From positions 41,114 through 105,113 of the forward strand of contig NZ_AUXT01000171.1 in NCBI RefSeq assembly GCF_001625595.1: a stretch of DNA of 64,000 nt. The letters run 5' to 3'. This DNA is from Pseudoalteromonas luteoviolacea NCIMB 1942 (GTDB lineage Bacteria > Pseudomonadota > Gammaproteobacteria > Enterobacterales > Alteromonadaceae). Position 1 is the first letter of the stretch. The number at the start of each line of letters is the position of its first letter. A model generated the notes under the pieces. The model did no database searches and was not told the DNA's origin. It saw nothing but the letters and a program-made list of their open reading frames with translations. Position numbers and translations under genes: made by a program. Positions 55,774-64,000 of the stretch are shown piece after piece.

Positions 55774-56781
55774 ATGTCAAAATTAACCGCGAAGCAGAAC
55801 ATAAATGCGATAGTGACTGCGATTAAAGCAGAAGAGACATCGCTTAGAGCACGTTATCCTATTCTTGAGAAACAAAACAGCATTGCTATGGTGAGCCTGC
55901 TGTTGTCATTGTGTTCATTCATTGGCATTGCGACGCTGTATTATTTTGCCGTTATACCTGCTTGGCTAAGTATTATTTTGGTCGCCTTTATTACCTCCAT
56001 TGTTCATGAACTAGAGCATGACTTGCTCCATAAGCAGTACTTTAGTAAGCGTCCATTGATACATAACTTTATGATGCTAATTGTTTGGTTGATGCGGCCA
56101 AATACAGTGAACCCATGGTACCGAAGAAAAATCCATTTACACCATCATAAAGTATCTGGTACCTCACAAGACTTGGAAGAACGCTTGGTGGGTAACGGTA
56201 TTCAATCGCCTTTTTTGAGAGCTGTGGTTATCCTTGATGGCCTGCTAGGTTTGCTCATTAATTCAAAGCGTTTTAGTAAAGAGATCCGCGGCTTTAAGTT
56301 TTTACAGGTCTTTAATGCTGGTGCTCCGCTTGCGACGGCTTATTTTGCGGTTTTATATGGTGTGATTGCTTACTATGCGCTGCAATTTGTGATGCCATTC
56401 ACATTGCCAGCTTGGGGGGCAGAGTTACTGGCGGTGGCTGAGTTTTTAATGGTGGTACTGATTTTGCCAAATATGATCCGCTCAGCGTCGTTGAATTTGA
56501 TTACTTCTTCCATGCATTATTATGGCGGTGTGACGAATGTATTAGAGCAAACCCATGTGATCACCAGCCGTTGGTTTTTACCTTTTCAATTATTTTGCTT
56601 TGATTTTGGTCGTACACACACAATTCATCATTTTGTGCCCAATCAACCCTTCTATATTAGGCAATTAATAAGCAAAAAAATACGGCCAATTATGGCCCAG
56701 CACGGAGTACGTTTTGATGATTTACACAGCTTAAAGCATGCAAATAAGTACCGAGTAAAAGGGCAGGAAAGTTTAAAGTAA
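55774..56781 (+). CDS. Membrane fatty-acid desaturase family protein
   Basis: A 335-residue integral membrane di-iron protein of the fatty acid desaturase superfamily. The three His boxes are present: HELEHDLLH (box 1, after the second membrane helix), HLHHH (box 2) and HTIHH (box 3). Hydrophobic pairs such as SLLLSLCSFIGIATLYYFAV surround them. It would introduce a double bond or hydroxyl group into an acyl chain; substrate and position are unknown. REP-like element 4 begins two bases after its stop. Confidence 0.87.
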   Translation: MSKLTAKQNINAIVTAIKAEETSLRARYPILEKQNSIAMVSLLLSLCSFIGIATLYYFAVIPAWLSIILVAFITSIVHELEHDLLHKQYFSKRPLIHNFMMLIVWLMRPNTVNPWYRRKIHLHHHKVSGTSQDLEERLVGNGIQSPFLRAVVILDGLLGLLINSKRFSKEIRGFKFLQVFNAGAPLATAYFAVLYGVIAYYALQFVMPFTLPAWGAELLAVAEFLMVVLILPNMIRSASLNLITSSMHYYGGVTNVLEQTHVITSRWFLPFQLFCFDFGRTHTIHHFVPNQPFYIRQLISKKIRPIMAQHGVRFDDLHSLKHANKYRVKGQESLK

Positions 56782-56782
56782 C

Positions 56783-56814
56783 AATCAATTGGGTCAGAGT
56801 CGTTTGACCCTATT
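56783..56814. repeat. REP-like element 4 (short form)
   Basis: aatcaattgggtcagagtcg followed by tttgaccctatt: a compact copy in which both halves are adjacent and can fold as a hairpin. It begins two bases after the desaturase stop. Confidence 0.7.
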
Positions 56815-56862
56815 CAAAAAATACCTAACTCTAAATAAGGCTTAAAAAGCGGAAGAATGACG

Positions 56863-56892
56863 AATCAAAGAGATTAGAGTCACTTGATTCCA
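56863..56892. repeat. REP-like element 5 (degenerate)
   Basis: aatcaaagagattagagtca then cttgattcca: a degenerate copy of the same core. Confidence 0.5.
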
Positions 56893-56944
56893 CTAAAGAC
56901 CTCTGCTCTAGTTAGTCACCACTGAAAAAACATTTAATTTCCTT

Positions 56945-56980
56945 AATCAATGGGGTCTAATCAATAGGTGACCCCATTGA
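56945..56980. repeat. REP-like element 6
   Basis: A perfect 11-bp inverted repeat, TCAATGGGGTC/GACCCCATTGA, around a 12-base loop. Of all copies in the window it has the most exact inverted ends. Confidence 0.75.
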
Positions 56981-57101
56981 AAGTGCTAGTGTGCGAATTA
57001 ACGGATGGTGATGTTGTGTCGTTGCGCAGTAAATTCGGGTAAACCTGCGGCAGTAACTTATAGCTATTTTCACCAAACCTCAATTTGATGAGCCTTTGTG
57101 A

Positions 57102-57245
57102 GTGGTGGCACATTTTGCGTACCCGCTCAATACATACACTATATTTGCGATTTTATTCATTGTGGTGACATTACCAAATTTAATTTTGCTCTTTGAGGCA
57201 TTTTTCAAACCAAATTTACTAAGGTGTGGGATATTGTTTGTCTAG
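57102..57245 (+). pseudogene. Possible fragment of a membrane protein
   Basis: A 47-codon frame starting GTG, with one hydrophobic helix (FAILFIVVTLPNLILLFEAF) and a basic end, lies in the 909-base gap between the desaturase and the exported beta-lactamase-fold gene. It has no ribosome site and may be a gene fragment or chance. The rest of the gap contains REP-like copies and an inverted repeat only. Confidence 0.2.
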
Positions 57246-57261
57246 GCCTTGAAAATAGGGG

Positions 57262-57322
57262 GCAAAAAATTGATCCCTACTTGTGTCAGAGGTCAATGTC
57301 ATCCAAGGTGTCAATTTTTTGC
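57262..57322. repeat. Inverted repeat, 12-bp perfect arms
   Basis: GCAAAAAATTGA at 57262-57273 and TCAATTTTTTGC at 57311-57322 are exact reverse complements around 37 bases. It is different from the REP-like family and could be a miniature element or stable RNA hairpin. Confidence 0.55.
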
Positions 57323-57690
57323 AAGATGCAGCTTCACTGTAATTAGGTTTAGCGAGGCATTAGAGTTAAGAGGTAACTTGTGGCAGTCAGATGCTATGTT
57401 ACTTATATGCTAAAAGGTAGGGGGAGATCTTAGCTTACTAACTCAACAAAAAATGCGAGACCTTATATCTAAACTCAATTAAATGGGATAAGGTACAAGG
57501 CGTAGCGTTGAACAGTCTCGGCTAATTTTTATAAAAATTCACTCATCTTTCCACTCACAAGCTGTTAACTCTTTCTCGTTATCTGAGTAAGGGAAATTAC
57601 TTAAATCGATGTTTGGGCATCGTAACTTTAATGAGGGGTTGACTGCGCGAGCGTTACTTAAAAACTAATAAAAAATGGATATATAGCTCT

Positions 57691-58470
57691 ATGGAAAAGT
57701 TAAAGAATATTATTATTATCATGGTACTGTGCACGTTTTCGAAGATCTCACTGGCAACAGTTTTAAACATTGAACATGTTGCCAATTCTGGTGTTAAAAT
57801 TTCATCGGGAGAGAAAAGTATTCTTATTGATGCGCTGTTTGAACCTCATAAACGCTTTAATTCTCTTAATGAAGAAGAAAATACTCAGCTAACTTTACAG
57901 GGAGCGGATGTAGTTGTGGCAACTCATGTGCACAGCGATCACTTCGGGAACAATCGAGTGGCAAATTTTCTTAATAAGAACCCAAAAACCCTATTTTTTG
58001 GCACACCGCAAACTTTGACGAGATTAGAGGGAAAAGTAACACCTTCTCAGTTGCGAACCGAAAGCTTGACTGCGTTTGAGTCAAAGCTTTTCAAGCATGA
58101 TGGTGTTCATATTGAGGCGTTGAACTTTCCTCATATGGGCTCACACGTGCACGCCAAGACTCAAAATTATGCTTATCTTATTGAGTTGAATGGATGGAAA
58201 GTGCTTCACATAGGCGACGGAGATATTAATGAGAACCGCATTGATGGTTTAAAGCTTGCGCACAAAAATATTGATGTCGCACTTGTACATGACCGATGTT
58301 TAGTACAACAAGACTGTGCACAGAGGATGAAACAAATGAATGTTGGACAAGTTGTTTTTGTGCATATGACTGATAACAGAGTAAAGCCTGTATCAGCGTG
58401 GATAAAGGAAAATTTGCCTAGCGCAAATATACTGGTTACTGGCCATGAAAAAGTGAGTATTCGTAGATAG
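57691..58470 (+). CDS. Exported metallo-beta-lactamase-fold hydrolase
   Basis: A 259-residue protein with a signal peptide (MEKLKNIIIIMVLCTFSKIS, cut near SLA). The zinc motif is ATHVHSDHFGNN, followed by His in FPHMGSHVHAK, Asp in LHIGDGDIN, and a C-terminal His in LVTGHEK, the ligand pattern of UlaG-like/MBL hydrolases. Probably periplasmic. Substrate unknown. A second MBL-fold protein, a lipoprotein, lies 3.2 kb downstream. Confidence 0.82.
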   Translation: MEKLKNIIIIMVLCTFSKISLATVLNIEHVANSGVKISSGEKSILIDALFEPHKRFNSLNEEENTQLTLQGADVVVATHVHSDHFGNNRVANFLNKNPKTLFFGTPQTLTRLEGKVTPSQLRTESLTAFESKLFKHDGVHIEALNFPHMGSHVHAKTQNYAYLIELNGWKVLHIGDGDINENRIDGLKLAHKNIDVALVHDRCLVQQDCAQRMKQMNVGQVVFVHMTDNRVKPVSAWIKENLPSANILVTGHEKVSIRR

Positions 58471-59124
58471 TGGTCGTGATATAGGTTTAGACACAAATAT
58501 ATAAAAAACAAATAAACCATTTCTCTAAAAACAATACCTCTGTCTAGACAGAAGCAAAGCGAAGCAAAGGACATCCATTTGTTGTTCGAAAATGTCTGTC
58601 CTTGCTACTTGACTCTCAACGAACATGTCCCGATCGCCAAAAAATGATAAGTATTTTTTTATTTAGCAATAACACAATACAAAATTGTAAAGTACAGATC
58701 AGGCAGGCCATATCACGCCAATATATTCTATTTAGTTTTATAAACGCCTTTGCTTTCCAAATCGACTAAACAAGGCTGACGGGTAATAATTAGAGCAAGG
58801 CATAATGGCAGCGGTGCGTTCTCCGAATTGCATGAAGCTTTGTTGTGTATATAAAGTAGTGGGTATCACAAACGATCCCGGATCTAGCTGCTCCTGATTT
58901 CAAAATCATTTAAAGTGTTTCACAAAAATAATCTTCTTCAATGAACATTTGCTCCAATCAAAGGGGTCACCCATTGATTAAAGACTACTTTGTAACGATT
59001 GACGCATGGGGTGCCAAAAATAAATAGCGAAAGAAACCTTTTGATTAAGAAGCTGACTATCAAAAGAATAGAGAAAAATTCAGGTGCTGCGTACTGAACC
59101 ATGACTTAACTGCACTATCAGAAA
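58471..59124. other. Non-coding stretch after the MBL gene
   Basis: About 650 bases without a supported gene. They contain a perfect 14-bp palindrome, TCTGTCTAGACAGA (58539-58552), and REP-like element 7 at 58956-58980. Confidence 0.4.
58956..58980. repeat. REP-like element 7 (short)
   Basis: aatcaaaggggtcacccatt then gatta: both halves almost merged, giving a small palindrome. Confidence 0.6.
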
Positions 59125-59530
59125 CAATGTGCTGGGAAGGCGCAAAAACAATCGGCGGGATTGTTTTGTAAAGTAAGTAAAAGGTAATTTAAAAAATGGG
59201 TTATGTTTTATTTGCTATGTCGGTCCAGCACACCTAACGGTAGAAGAGCTGGCAAGAGCAGCGCGACAACACTGGTAAATAGAAAACGGATTACACAGAC
59301 GTTTAGATGTGTGCTTCAAAGAAAGTGGGTGTCGAATTCGACGATAAGGTGCAGCTACAGTGTTTGCGGGCTTAGGCATATAGCCTTTAATCATTTACAA
59401 GCTGAAACAAGCTTCAAGAAAGGCATGCCAGCAAAACAAAAGAAAGCGATGCGCAGTACAGATTACATTGAAAGGTGTTGAACTTATAGCGCTTTTTCAT
59501 GCTCTTGCTATTGATCCTGACTTTGAATAG
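59125..59530 (+). pseudogene. ISAs1-family transposase remnant
   Basis: Read with frame correction, the plus strand encodes WEGAKTIGGIV, then VEELARAARQHW, stop, IENGLHRRLDVCFKESGCRI, a further stop, and (after a shift of one base) RHIAFNHLQAETSFKKGMP and KQKKAMRSTDYIERC. This is the C-terminal part of an ISAs1-type (H-repeat-like) DDE transposase, which typically reads HWxIENxLHWxLDVxFxED and LRHIALNLL. Several stops and a frameshift make it dead. The upstream two thirds are missing. Confidence 0.8.
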
Positions 59531-59566
59531 GCTAAACAATAGTTGGCCCCTAAAATTACATACCAA

Positions 59567-59603
59567 TTCAATGAGGTCGCGACTGAGTCATCTCCATTGA
59601 TTC
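59567..59603. repeat. REP-like element 8 (degenerate)
   Basis: ttcaatgaggtcgcgactga followed by gtcatctccattgattc, just after the transposase remnant. The next 210 bases to the CadC-like gene hold its promoter and nothing else that I see. Confidence 0.5.
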
Positions 59604-59815
59604 AAAGTAATAGGCTGCTTTTTTTACTTACGCTAGTCGTAAACTTGCCCACCGCTTTCTTGCCCACCGCTTTATAGAGACTCTGTTGCAGGAGATGCAA
59701 TCACCACTAATAATAGCGTGTTAGTCATTTTTTTGATATATTAAATCATATACTTAGTTAGCTTTGATGACGTTGTTAAGGCTTGTAAGCTCTAAAATAA
59801 ACTAACGAATTCATT

Positions 59816-61660
59816 ATGCGCTATTATTTTGAAAAGTATTATTTTGACCATGATACTTTCACCCTCTATTACAACGAAAAGCCCAGAGCCTTAAAAAGTA
59901 ATGAAGCTAAGTTATTGGCTTTATTTATTAAAAACACAGACCAGATATTAAGCAAAGAACAGATACTTGATGAAATTTGGGGTCAGCAGGTTGTATCTGA
60001 GCAAGTTGTTTTTCAAAATATTAGTCACCTTCGGCGTGTTTTTGGTAATGATGCGATAAAAACGTTTCCCAAAAAAGGCTACCAGTGGCAATTACCATTT
60101 GAAGTAAGAAGCACCGTTGATACTGAAAAAGCACTTGAGTTATCGGGTAAACGGTCTAGGCCTCTATATTATCTGTATTCAATTATTACGTTACTCGTAA
60201 TAGTTATCTTGGCTTTATTGTTATGGTTTTCTTTTAACGAGTCACCAGCTCAGACAAAATCTTCTAGTAAGCTTTACGTTGTCCCCTTTTCATTTTCTGA
60301 TTCATTAAATAAGTCGCAAGTTGCTCGTTTTAATACTTTGATTGCTGGCAATAAAGCTTATCGCAATGATGGTTTTCATTTATCTTCTTTAGACACGACA
60401 GACTTGTTTCGCTACTCTGACATTGCCAGAGAGCAAGCTAAGCTTGATAACACATCAATGCTGCTATCGGGGTATGTATCTAATTTTGATGAGCAAATCA
60501 TGGTTGAGTATAAGATACTGGGTGCGAAGAGGGATTGGCATGGCTATATCATTGCGCAAAGTGAAGAATTAATAGCAACCTCACTTGATGCAATCTTTGA
60601 TAGTTTACACAGTAGTGGGTATCTGAGTGAACCAAACCCGGCATTATTAGCTGCGAAATTACGCCTGCTTTTAGAGCAACAACCTAATGACTTATCAATT
60701 ATATATCACTTAATTAGGCAGCAGATAAATAATCAAAACTATGATATCGCGAGGGCATTAATAGAAAAGTTAATTATATTATCAAAAAAACAACTTAATT
60801 TACCTTATACCGTCTTGGGGTTATATCTTAAGGGCGGTATTTTGCATCAGCAACACGCGTATGAACATGCCTCTCAATACTATAATCAGGCATTGGATTT
60901 ACTGGAAGATACATCATATTCAGATATTTCATATCACATAGAGTTAGCTTTGGCATGGCTAGCGTATGCACAACATAACCAAAGCGAAATGCAGCATCAT
61001 ATTCGAAATGCGACTAAGTATGCAGAGCAAAGTAATGATGTGCTCTCTCAAGTCTCAGCTCAAACAACAGGTTCGATTTTATCACATAAGTTAGGAGACT
61101 TGGTTAATCGTTATCAGTATTTAAATACTGCCAAGTCGCTGTTGATCACCTATGAAGTTGAAGAAGCATACTTTGCTATTATTTTCTATCATTTGGCACT
61201 TTTTTCACCAAATAAGACGGAAGCTGAATCTTATTTTTTAAAATTGTTGGGTCTAAAAAAATTATCTAGCTACCAGTGGGTTTATGAAAGTAGCATTGAA
61301 GACTTACTAACTTTGTATATTGAGAAAGGGAGCTGGGAACAGGCGTTATCGCTTTTCAAAACACAGCCTGAAAGTAGTTTCAATCTGAATCAAAAAGCCA
61401 GAGTACTTCGAGCTCAGCAAGATTTTAGCGGTGCTATGAAAGCTGCAAATCAAGCATTTTATAACGCTAGGTTAAACTATGAGCATAATAATGCTTTGCA
61501 CAGTGCTTTGTTACTTTATCAAATGCAGCCATACATGAGTGAACTTAAAGCGATCGAATATAAGAATTACATCAAAGAAAGCGCATCAAAGTTTTGGCTT
61601 AAGAAACATCGTATTGAGCTTACTGAGCTTGGGTATTTTGATGACTTAGTGAGTAACTAA
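59816..61660 (+). CDS. CadC/ToxR-like membrane-bound regulator with periplasmic TPR-like region
   Basis: A 614-residue one-component regulator. Residues of about 1-105 form an OmpR-type winged helix (LKSNEAKLLALFIKN, LSKEQILDEIWGQQVVSEQV, ISHLRRVFG, FPKKGYQW). A transmembrane helix at about 116-138 (LYSIITLLVIVILALLLWFS) places the remainder in the periplasm, where repeated helical pairs from about 280 to 600 (ALIEKLIILSKKQLN, ASQYYNQALDLLED) look TPR-like. It would bind DNA from the membrane in response to a periplasmic signal. The target is unknown; nearby candidates are the convergent MBL lipoprotein and the upstream exported MBL gene. Confidence 0.85.
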   Translation: MRYYFEKYYFDHDTFTLYYNEKPRALKSNEAKLLALFIKNTDQILSKEQILDEIWGQQVVSEQVVFQNISHLRRVFGNDAIKTFPKKGYQWQLPFEVRSTVDTEKALELSGKRSRPLYYLYSIITLLVIVILALLLWFSFNESPAQTKSSSKLYVVPFSFSDSLNKSQVARFNTLIAGNKAYRNDGFHLSSLDTTDLFRYSDIAREQAKLDNTSMLLSGYVSNFDEQIMVEYKILGAKRDWHGYIIAQSEELIATSLDAIFDSLHSSGYLSEPNPALLAAKLRLLLEQQPNDLSIIYHLIRQQINNQNYDIARALIEKLIILSKKQLNLPYTVLGLYLKGGILHQQHAYEHASQYYNQALDLLEDTSYSDISYHIELALAWLAYAQHNQSEMQHHIRNATKYAEQSNDVLSQVSAQTTGSILSHKLGDLVNRYQYLNTAKSLLITYEVEEAYFAIIFYHLALFSPNKTEAESYFLKLLGLKKLSSYQWVYESSIEDLLTLYIEKGSWEQALSLFKTQPESSFNLNQKARVLRAQQDFSGAMKAANQAFYNARLNYEHNNALHSALLLYQMQPYMSELKAIEYKNYIKESASKFWLKKHRIELTELGYFDDLVSN

Positions 61661-61684
61661 GCCATCAAATAATACTAACGCTAA

Positions 61685-62800
61685 CTAATCTTTGTTCGAA
61701 CTAAGTAGTGCGTGATAGTTAAGACTTTCTCCCATTTTTAACGTTCTCACGATAAAACTTGGATTAGATTGCTCGATAGCTAAATCTAGTCGTCTTAGCG
61801 GCTCATGAACATGTTCACACCCTAAGGTCCAAGTACCATAGCCCCATGGGACAAATACTTTACAACCTAAGTCTTCAGCAGCATTGATTGCATCTTCAGG
61901 CGACATATGCACTCGTCTCTTTCCTTCATGATAGGCGACGATTGGCATTAGGCAGACATCCATGGCTCCCATTTTCTTTTTAATATCTTTAAATACGTCG
62001 CTATAGCCAGTATCTCCTGCAAAATACACTTTATATTTGCCATCATCTAACATCCAGCTTCCCCATAAGCTGTTGTCTGTATCAAATATCCCTCTTGAAG
62101 AATTATGGTTGCTAGGTAAAAAGTGCACTTTGGTTTGCTTATGCTGAGTGTGTGTGTACCAATCCATTTCGGTTTTTGGACCGCGTTCGTAATTTACATC
62201 AGTGCTGCTATCTAAGGGTAAATATAAGTGTGTGTTTTTACTAAATTCATTTAGTGTTGTATTACTTAAATGATCGAAATGGTCATGGGAGATCAAAACC
62301 CCAGAAACAAAATCTAGCTCTTTGGCATTCACTGGGGCTTCACCAAGGCGAACAAAAGAAGTACTCATTTGTTGTCCTAGCCAACCTAAAAAGCCATCGA
62401 ATTCATGAAATACAGGATCAGTTACTAAGGCATCATTATTCATTTGTTGGATCAAGAAACTGGCATGGCCTAGCCAAGTCAATTCACCCCTTCTATCTGC
62501 GTTAATTTCAATATTTGGATAAACTAAATCATTGAAGTTGTAACCATAGCTCTTACTGTATTTATGAGAAGGAACCGGATCTAAAAATGCTTTTTCAACG
62601 ACCTTTTTCTCTTCAGGTTTAAGCATATCTAAATCGTCATTGATATGGTGAGGACCGTTACCTATAAAGTGACTGGGAAATAGGTTTTCATACCTGCCAT
62701 TATTTGTGTTTAGTTCAGGGTTTTCTATGCGCTCTATTTGTGTTGAACAACCGGTTAGCAGCATAAGAGAAATAACATGTGTTAGTGTTTTTAGTTTCAT
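61685..62800 (-). CDS. NAPE-PLD-like metallo-beta-lactamase-fold lipoprotein
   Basis: A 371-residue lipoprotein; the signal MKLKTLTHVISLMLLTGC ends in the lipobox LLTGC. The body matches the NAPE-PLD/RomA branch of the metallo-beta-lactamase fold: LTWLGHASFLIQ, TDPVF, the zinc motif ISHDHFDHL, the His in FLPSNHNSSRG, FAGDTGYS with the bridging Asp, and a late His in HMSPEDA. It probably hydrolyses a phosphodiester or amide, perhaps on lipids, at a membrane surface. It is convergent with the CadC-like regulator. Confidence 0.87.
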   Translation of the reverse strand: MKLKTLTHVISLMLLTGCSTQIERIENPELNTNNGRYENLFPSHFIGNGPHHINDDLDMLKPEEKKVVEKAFLDPVPSHKYSKSYGYNFNDLVYPNIEINADRRGELTWLGHASFLIQQMNNDALVTDPVFHEFDGFLGWLGQQMSTSFVRLGEAPVNAKELDFVSGVLISHDHFDHLSNTTLNEFSKNTHLYLPLDSSTDVNYERGPKTEMDWYTHTQHKQTKVHFLPSNHNSSRGIFDTDNSLWGSWMLDDGKYKVYFAGDTGYSDVFKDIKKKMGAMDVCLMPIVAYHEGKRRVHMSPEDAINAAEDLGCKVFVPWGYGTWTLGCEHVHEPLRRLDLAIEQSNPSFIVRTLKMGESLNYHALLSSNKD

Positions 62801-63079
62801 AAATAAGATGCCCTGTTTAAGTTTTGTAGCATCTTAAAAAATGAGTGCAGGCTTGGTCTTATTTAAAATTTATTTTCAGTAAAATAGAAAATGGATAGAA
62901 ATTTTATCCTTATAAAACAGGTGTTTATTTTTTTAATTTATCAGATTTGTATTTTTTATAACACCTTTTAATCGAAAACCTCATATTTCTAAACATCGTA
63001 TTGTAAAAAGTACATGCAAATAAATACACTTACATGTGCGAGTGCAGTTTACCGCTGCCGCAGGGTGGGATGACAAGTA

Positions 63080-63116
63080 ATTAATGGAGGCAGAGTCATT
63101 TGACCCCATTGAAATT
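63080..63116. repeat. REP-like element 9
   Basis: taatggaggcagagtcattt then gaccccattgaaatt: a compact hairpin copy. It lies in the 710-base gap between the MBL lipoprotein and ppiC, which contains no supported gene. Confidence 0.7.
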
Positions 63117-63291
63117 AAGCATTGTGCAACTGACCTATGAGCATACATACAACAGCCTATCCCTTTTATCACACCCTGAAAATACACAATCGATGAGTAA
63201 TGTGCTCGTAAGGTGGGATTTTGTTCCCGATAAATACGTAAGTTGGTGTCAGCAGCCGTTTTTAAGTGATGTGTTAATAAAGTGACTTCTA

Positions 63292-63329
63292 AATCAATGG
63301 GGTCAAATCAATGGGGTCAGAGTCATTGG
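63292..63329. repeat. REP-like element 10 (double core)
   Basis: aatcaatggggtcaaatcaa followed at once by tggggtcagagtcattgg: two left-end cores in direct order. The same doubled form opens element 2. Confidence 0.7.
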
Positions 63330-63510
63330 TTCCTGTCGAAGCGCATGTTAGATCTGGCCTTTTATATCTTCTGTGATTGTTCACAAAGTCACACTTAGCT
63401 TTTATCCACATTACTTGTAATTAGTGCCTAAGCACTCATCATTCACGGCGTTTTGGTGTATTATTGCTGTCATAAAAAGTGCAATAATTTGAAAGTGAGC
63501 ATTGAGTGAT

Positions 63511-63789
63511 ATGGCCAGTACAGCACATGCGTTACACATATTGGTAAAACATAAAGAGCAAGCAGAAGATATTCTTCAGCAATTAAAAAAAGGGGCTAAG
63601 TTTCAAACACTGGCAAAAAAACATTCGACCTGTCCATCTGGTAAAAAAGGGGGGGATTTAGGTGAGTTTAGGCGCGGTACCATGGTCCCTCAATTTGATA
63701 AAGTCTGCTTCTCTTGTGAAGTGCTCACGCCGCAGCTAGTTAAAACGAAATTTGGCTGGCACATCATTAAAGTCTTGTACCGCACGTAA
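63511..63789 (+). CDS. ppiC: Parvulin-type peptidyl-prolyl isomerase PpiC
   Basis: A 92-residue single-domain parvulin that catalyses cis-trans isomerisation before proline. It follows E. coli PpiC along its length: [54 protein letters not shown], and the end [12 protein letters not shown]; two residues are missing after CEVLTP. I start at the ATG at 63511, which aligns with the E. coli start; a TTG at 63502 would add three residues. REP-like element 11 follows three bases after the stop. Confidence 0.94.
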   Translation: MASTAHALHILVKHKEQAEDILQQLKKGAKFQTLAKKHSTCPSGKKGGDLGEFRRGTMVPQFDKVCFSCEVLTPQLVKTKFGWHIIKVLYRT

Positions 63790-63791
63790 AA

Positions 63792-63812
63792 TATCAATGG
63801 GGTCAGAGTCTG
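63792..63812. repeat. REP-like element 11
   Basis: atcaatggggtcagagtctg, a left-end core starting three bases after the ppiC stop. Confidence 0.7.
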
Positions 63813-63828
63813 AGGGATCCCCACAAAA

Positions 63829-64000
63829 CTAGTAGCATGCTTGTGGGTCTGCCATTAGTATTTTCAATTTAGCTAAACCCTCTAACCAGTCTGATTTCGT
63901 CAGCTTTAAGCGCCTGTCTTTAAATGCCCGTATGCCGATAAATTGGCACGATAATACATTCCGAGACTTGACTGAATTTGCTTGATATTGATATTGCAAT
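63829..64000 (-). CDS. 3' end of an unrecognised minus-strand gene (partial)
   Basis: A minus-strand frame is open from the window edge to a TAG at 63829-63831, giving about 56 residues that include RAFKDRRLKLTKSDWLEGLA and end MADPQACY. The composition looks protein-like, but I do not recognise a family and the start lies outside the window. It is convergent with ppiC. Confidence 0.35.
   Translation of the reverse strand, partial: LQYQYQANSVKSRNVLSCQFIGIRAFKDRRLKLTKSDWLEGLAKLKILMADPQACY

Noticed and set aside
63100..63285. 61-codon plus-strand frame between two repeat copies
   Set aside because: It begins at a TTG inside REP-like element 9, has no ribosome site and matches no family; it could be a gene scrap, but support is too thin.
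1..64000. CRISPR arrays, rRNA and tRNA genes
   Set aside because: No regularly spaced direct repeats with unique spacers, no rRNA sequence, and no tRNA that I could fold by eye; the regular-looking repeats after 53.5 kb are irregularly spaced REP/MITE-like elements. A tRNAscan run would settle the tRNA question.

Overview
The window reads as chromosome of a marine gammaproteobacterium of the Alteromonadales, most likely Pseudoalteromonas or a close relative. This rests on gene content and order (argS; pdxH; yjjV/ytjB/serB; pdhR-aceEF-lpdA; ygfB-pepP-ubiH-ubiI ahead of gcvTHP; gspAB; rapA; an SO_0444-type Cu/Zn permease) and on moderate GC content. No alignment or search was run; calls come from reading the translated proteins and the bases.

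From 1 to about 48.8 kb the window is mostly core housekeeping sequence. It starts inside argS, followed by pdxH, a TatD-type nuclease, ytjB divergent from serB, and a short SGNH-like gene. The pyruvate dehydrogenase block follows: a PdhR box, pdhR, aceE, aceF with three lipoyl domains, and lpdA behind its own leader. Then come cca, gspAB, an HD-GYP protein, an exported M20 peptidase, rluA, a sugar-flavoured trio (DeoR regulator, HAD phosphatase, SemiSWEET-like transporter), an unknown exported protein, rapA, a PIN-PhoH protein, and a hybrid histidine kinase followed directly by a REC-GGDEF protein with a broken catalytic motif. A zinc-responsive unit (MerR-type promoter, small ORF, ZntR, SO_0444 permease) leads to an acyltransferase, 6S RNA on the minus strand, ygfB-pepP-ubiH-ubiI, a LysR regulator divergent from a short GcvT-like protein, and gcvT-gcvH-gcvP.

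From about 48.9 to 64 kb the character changes. Three minus-strand genes with no recognised family (48.95-53.18 kb) sit directly after gcvP; one encodes a protein with two GX2H motifs like those of the TIKI/TraB/EreA superfamily. Next is a tandem duplication of a thioesterase gene whose first copy is cut off by a repeat element. After it come an exported CHAT-like (caspase-fold) protein, a desaturase, two metallo-beta-lactamase-fold proteins, a CadC-like membrane regulator, an ISAs1 transposase remnant and ppiC. About eleven copies of a REP/MITE-like repeat (core CAATGGGGTCAGAGTC and its complement) are scattered from 53.57 to 63.81 kb; I saw none before 53.5 kb. Several start within a few bases of a stop codon.

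The best candidates for something undescribed are the three-gene cassette after gcvP, the exported CHAT-like protein, the GcvT-like half-protein ahead of gcvT, and the small ORF under the MerR-type promoter.
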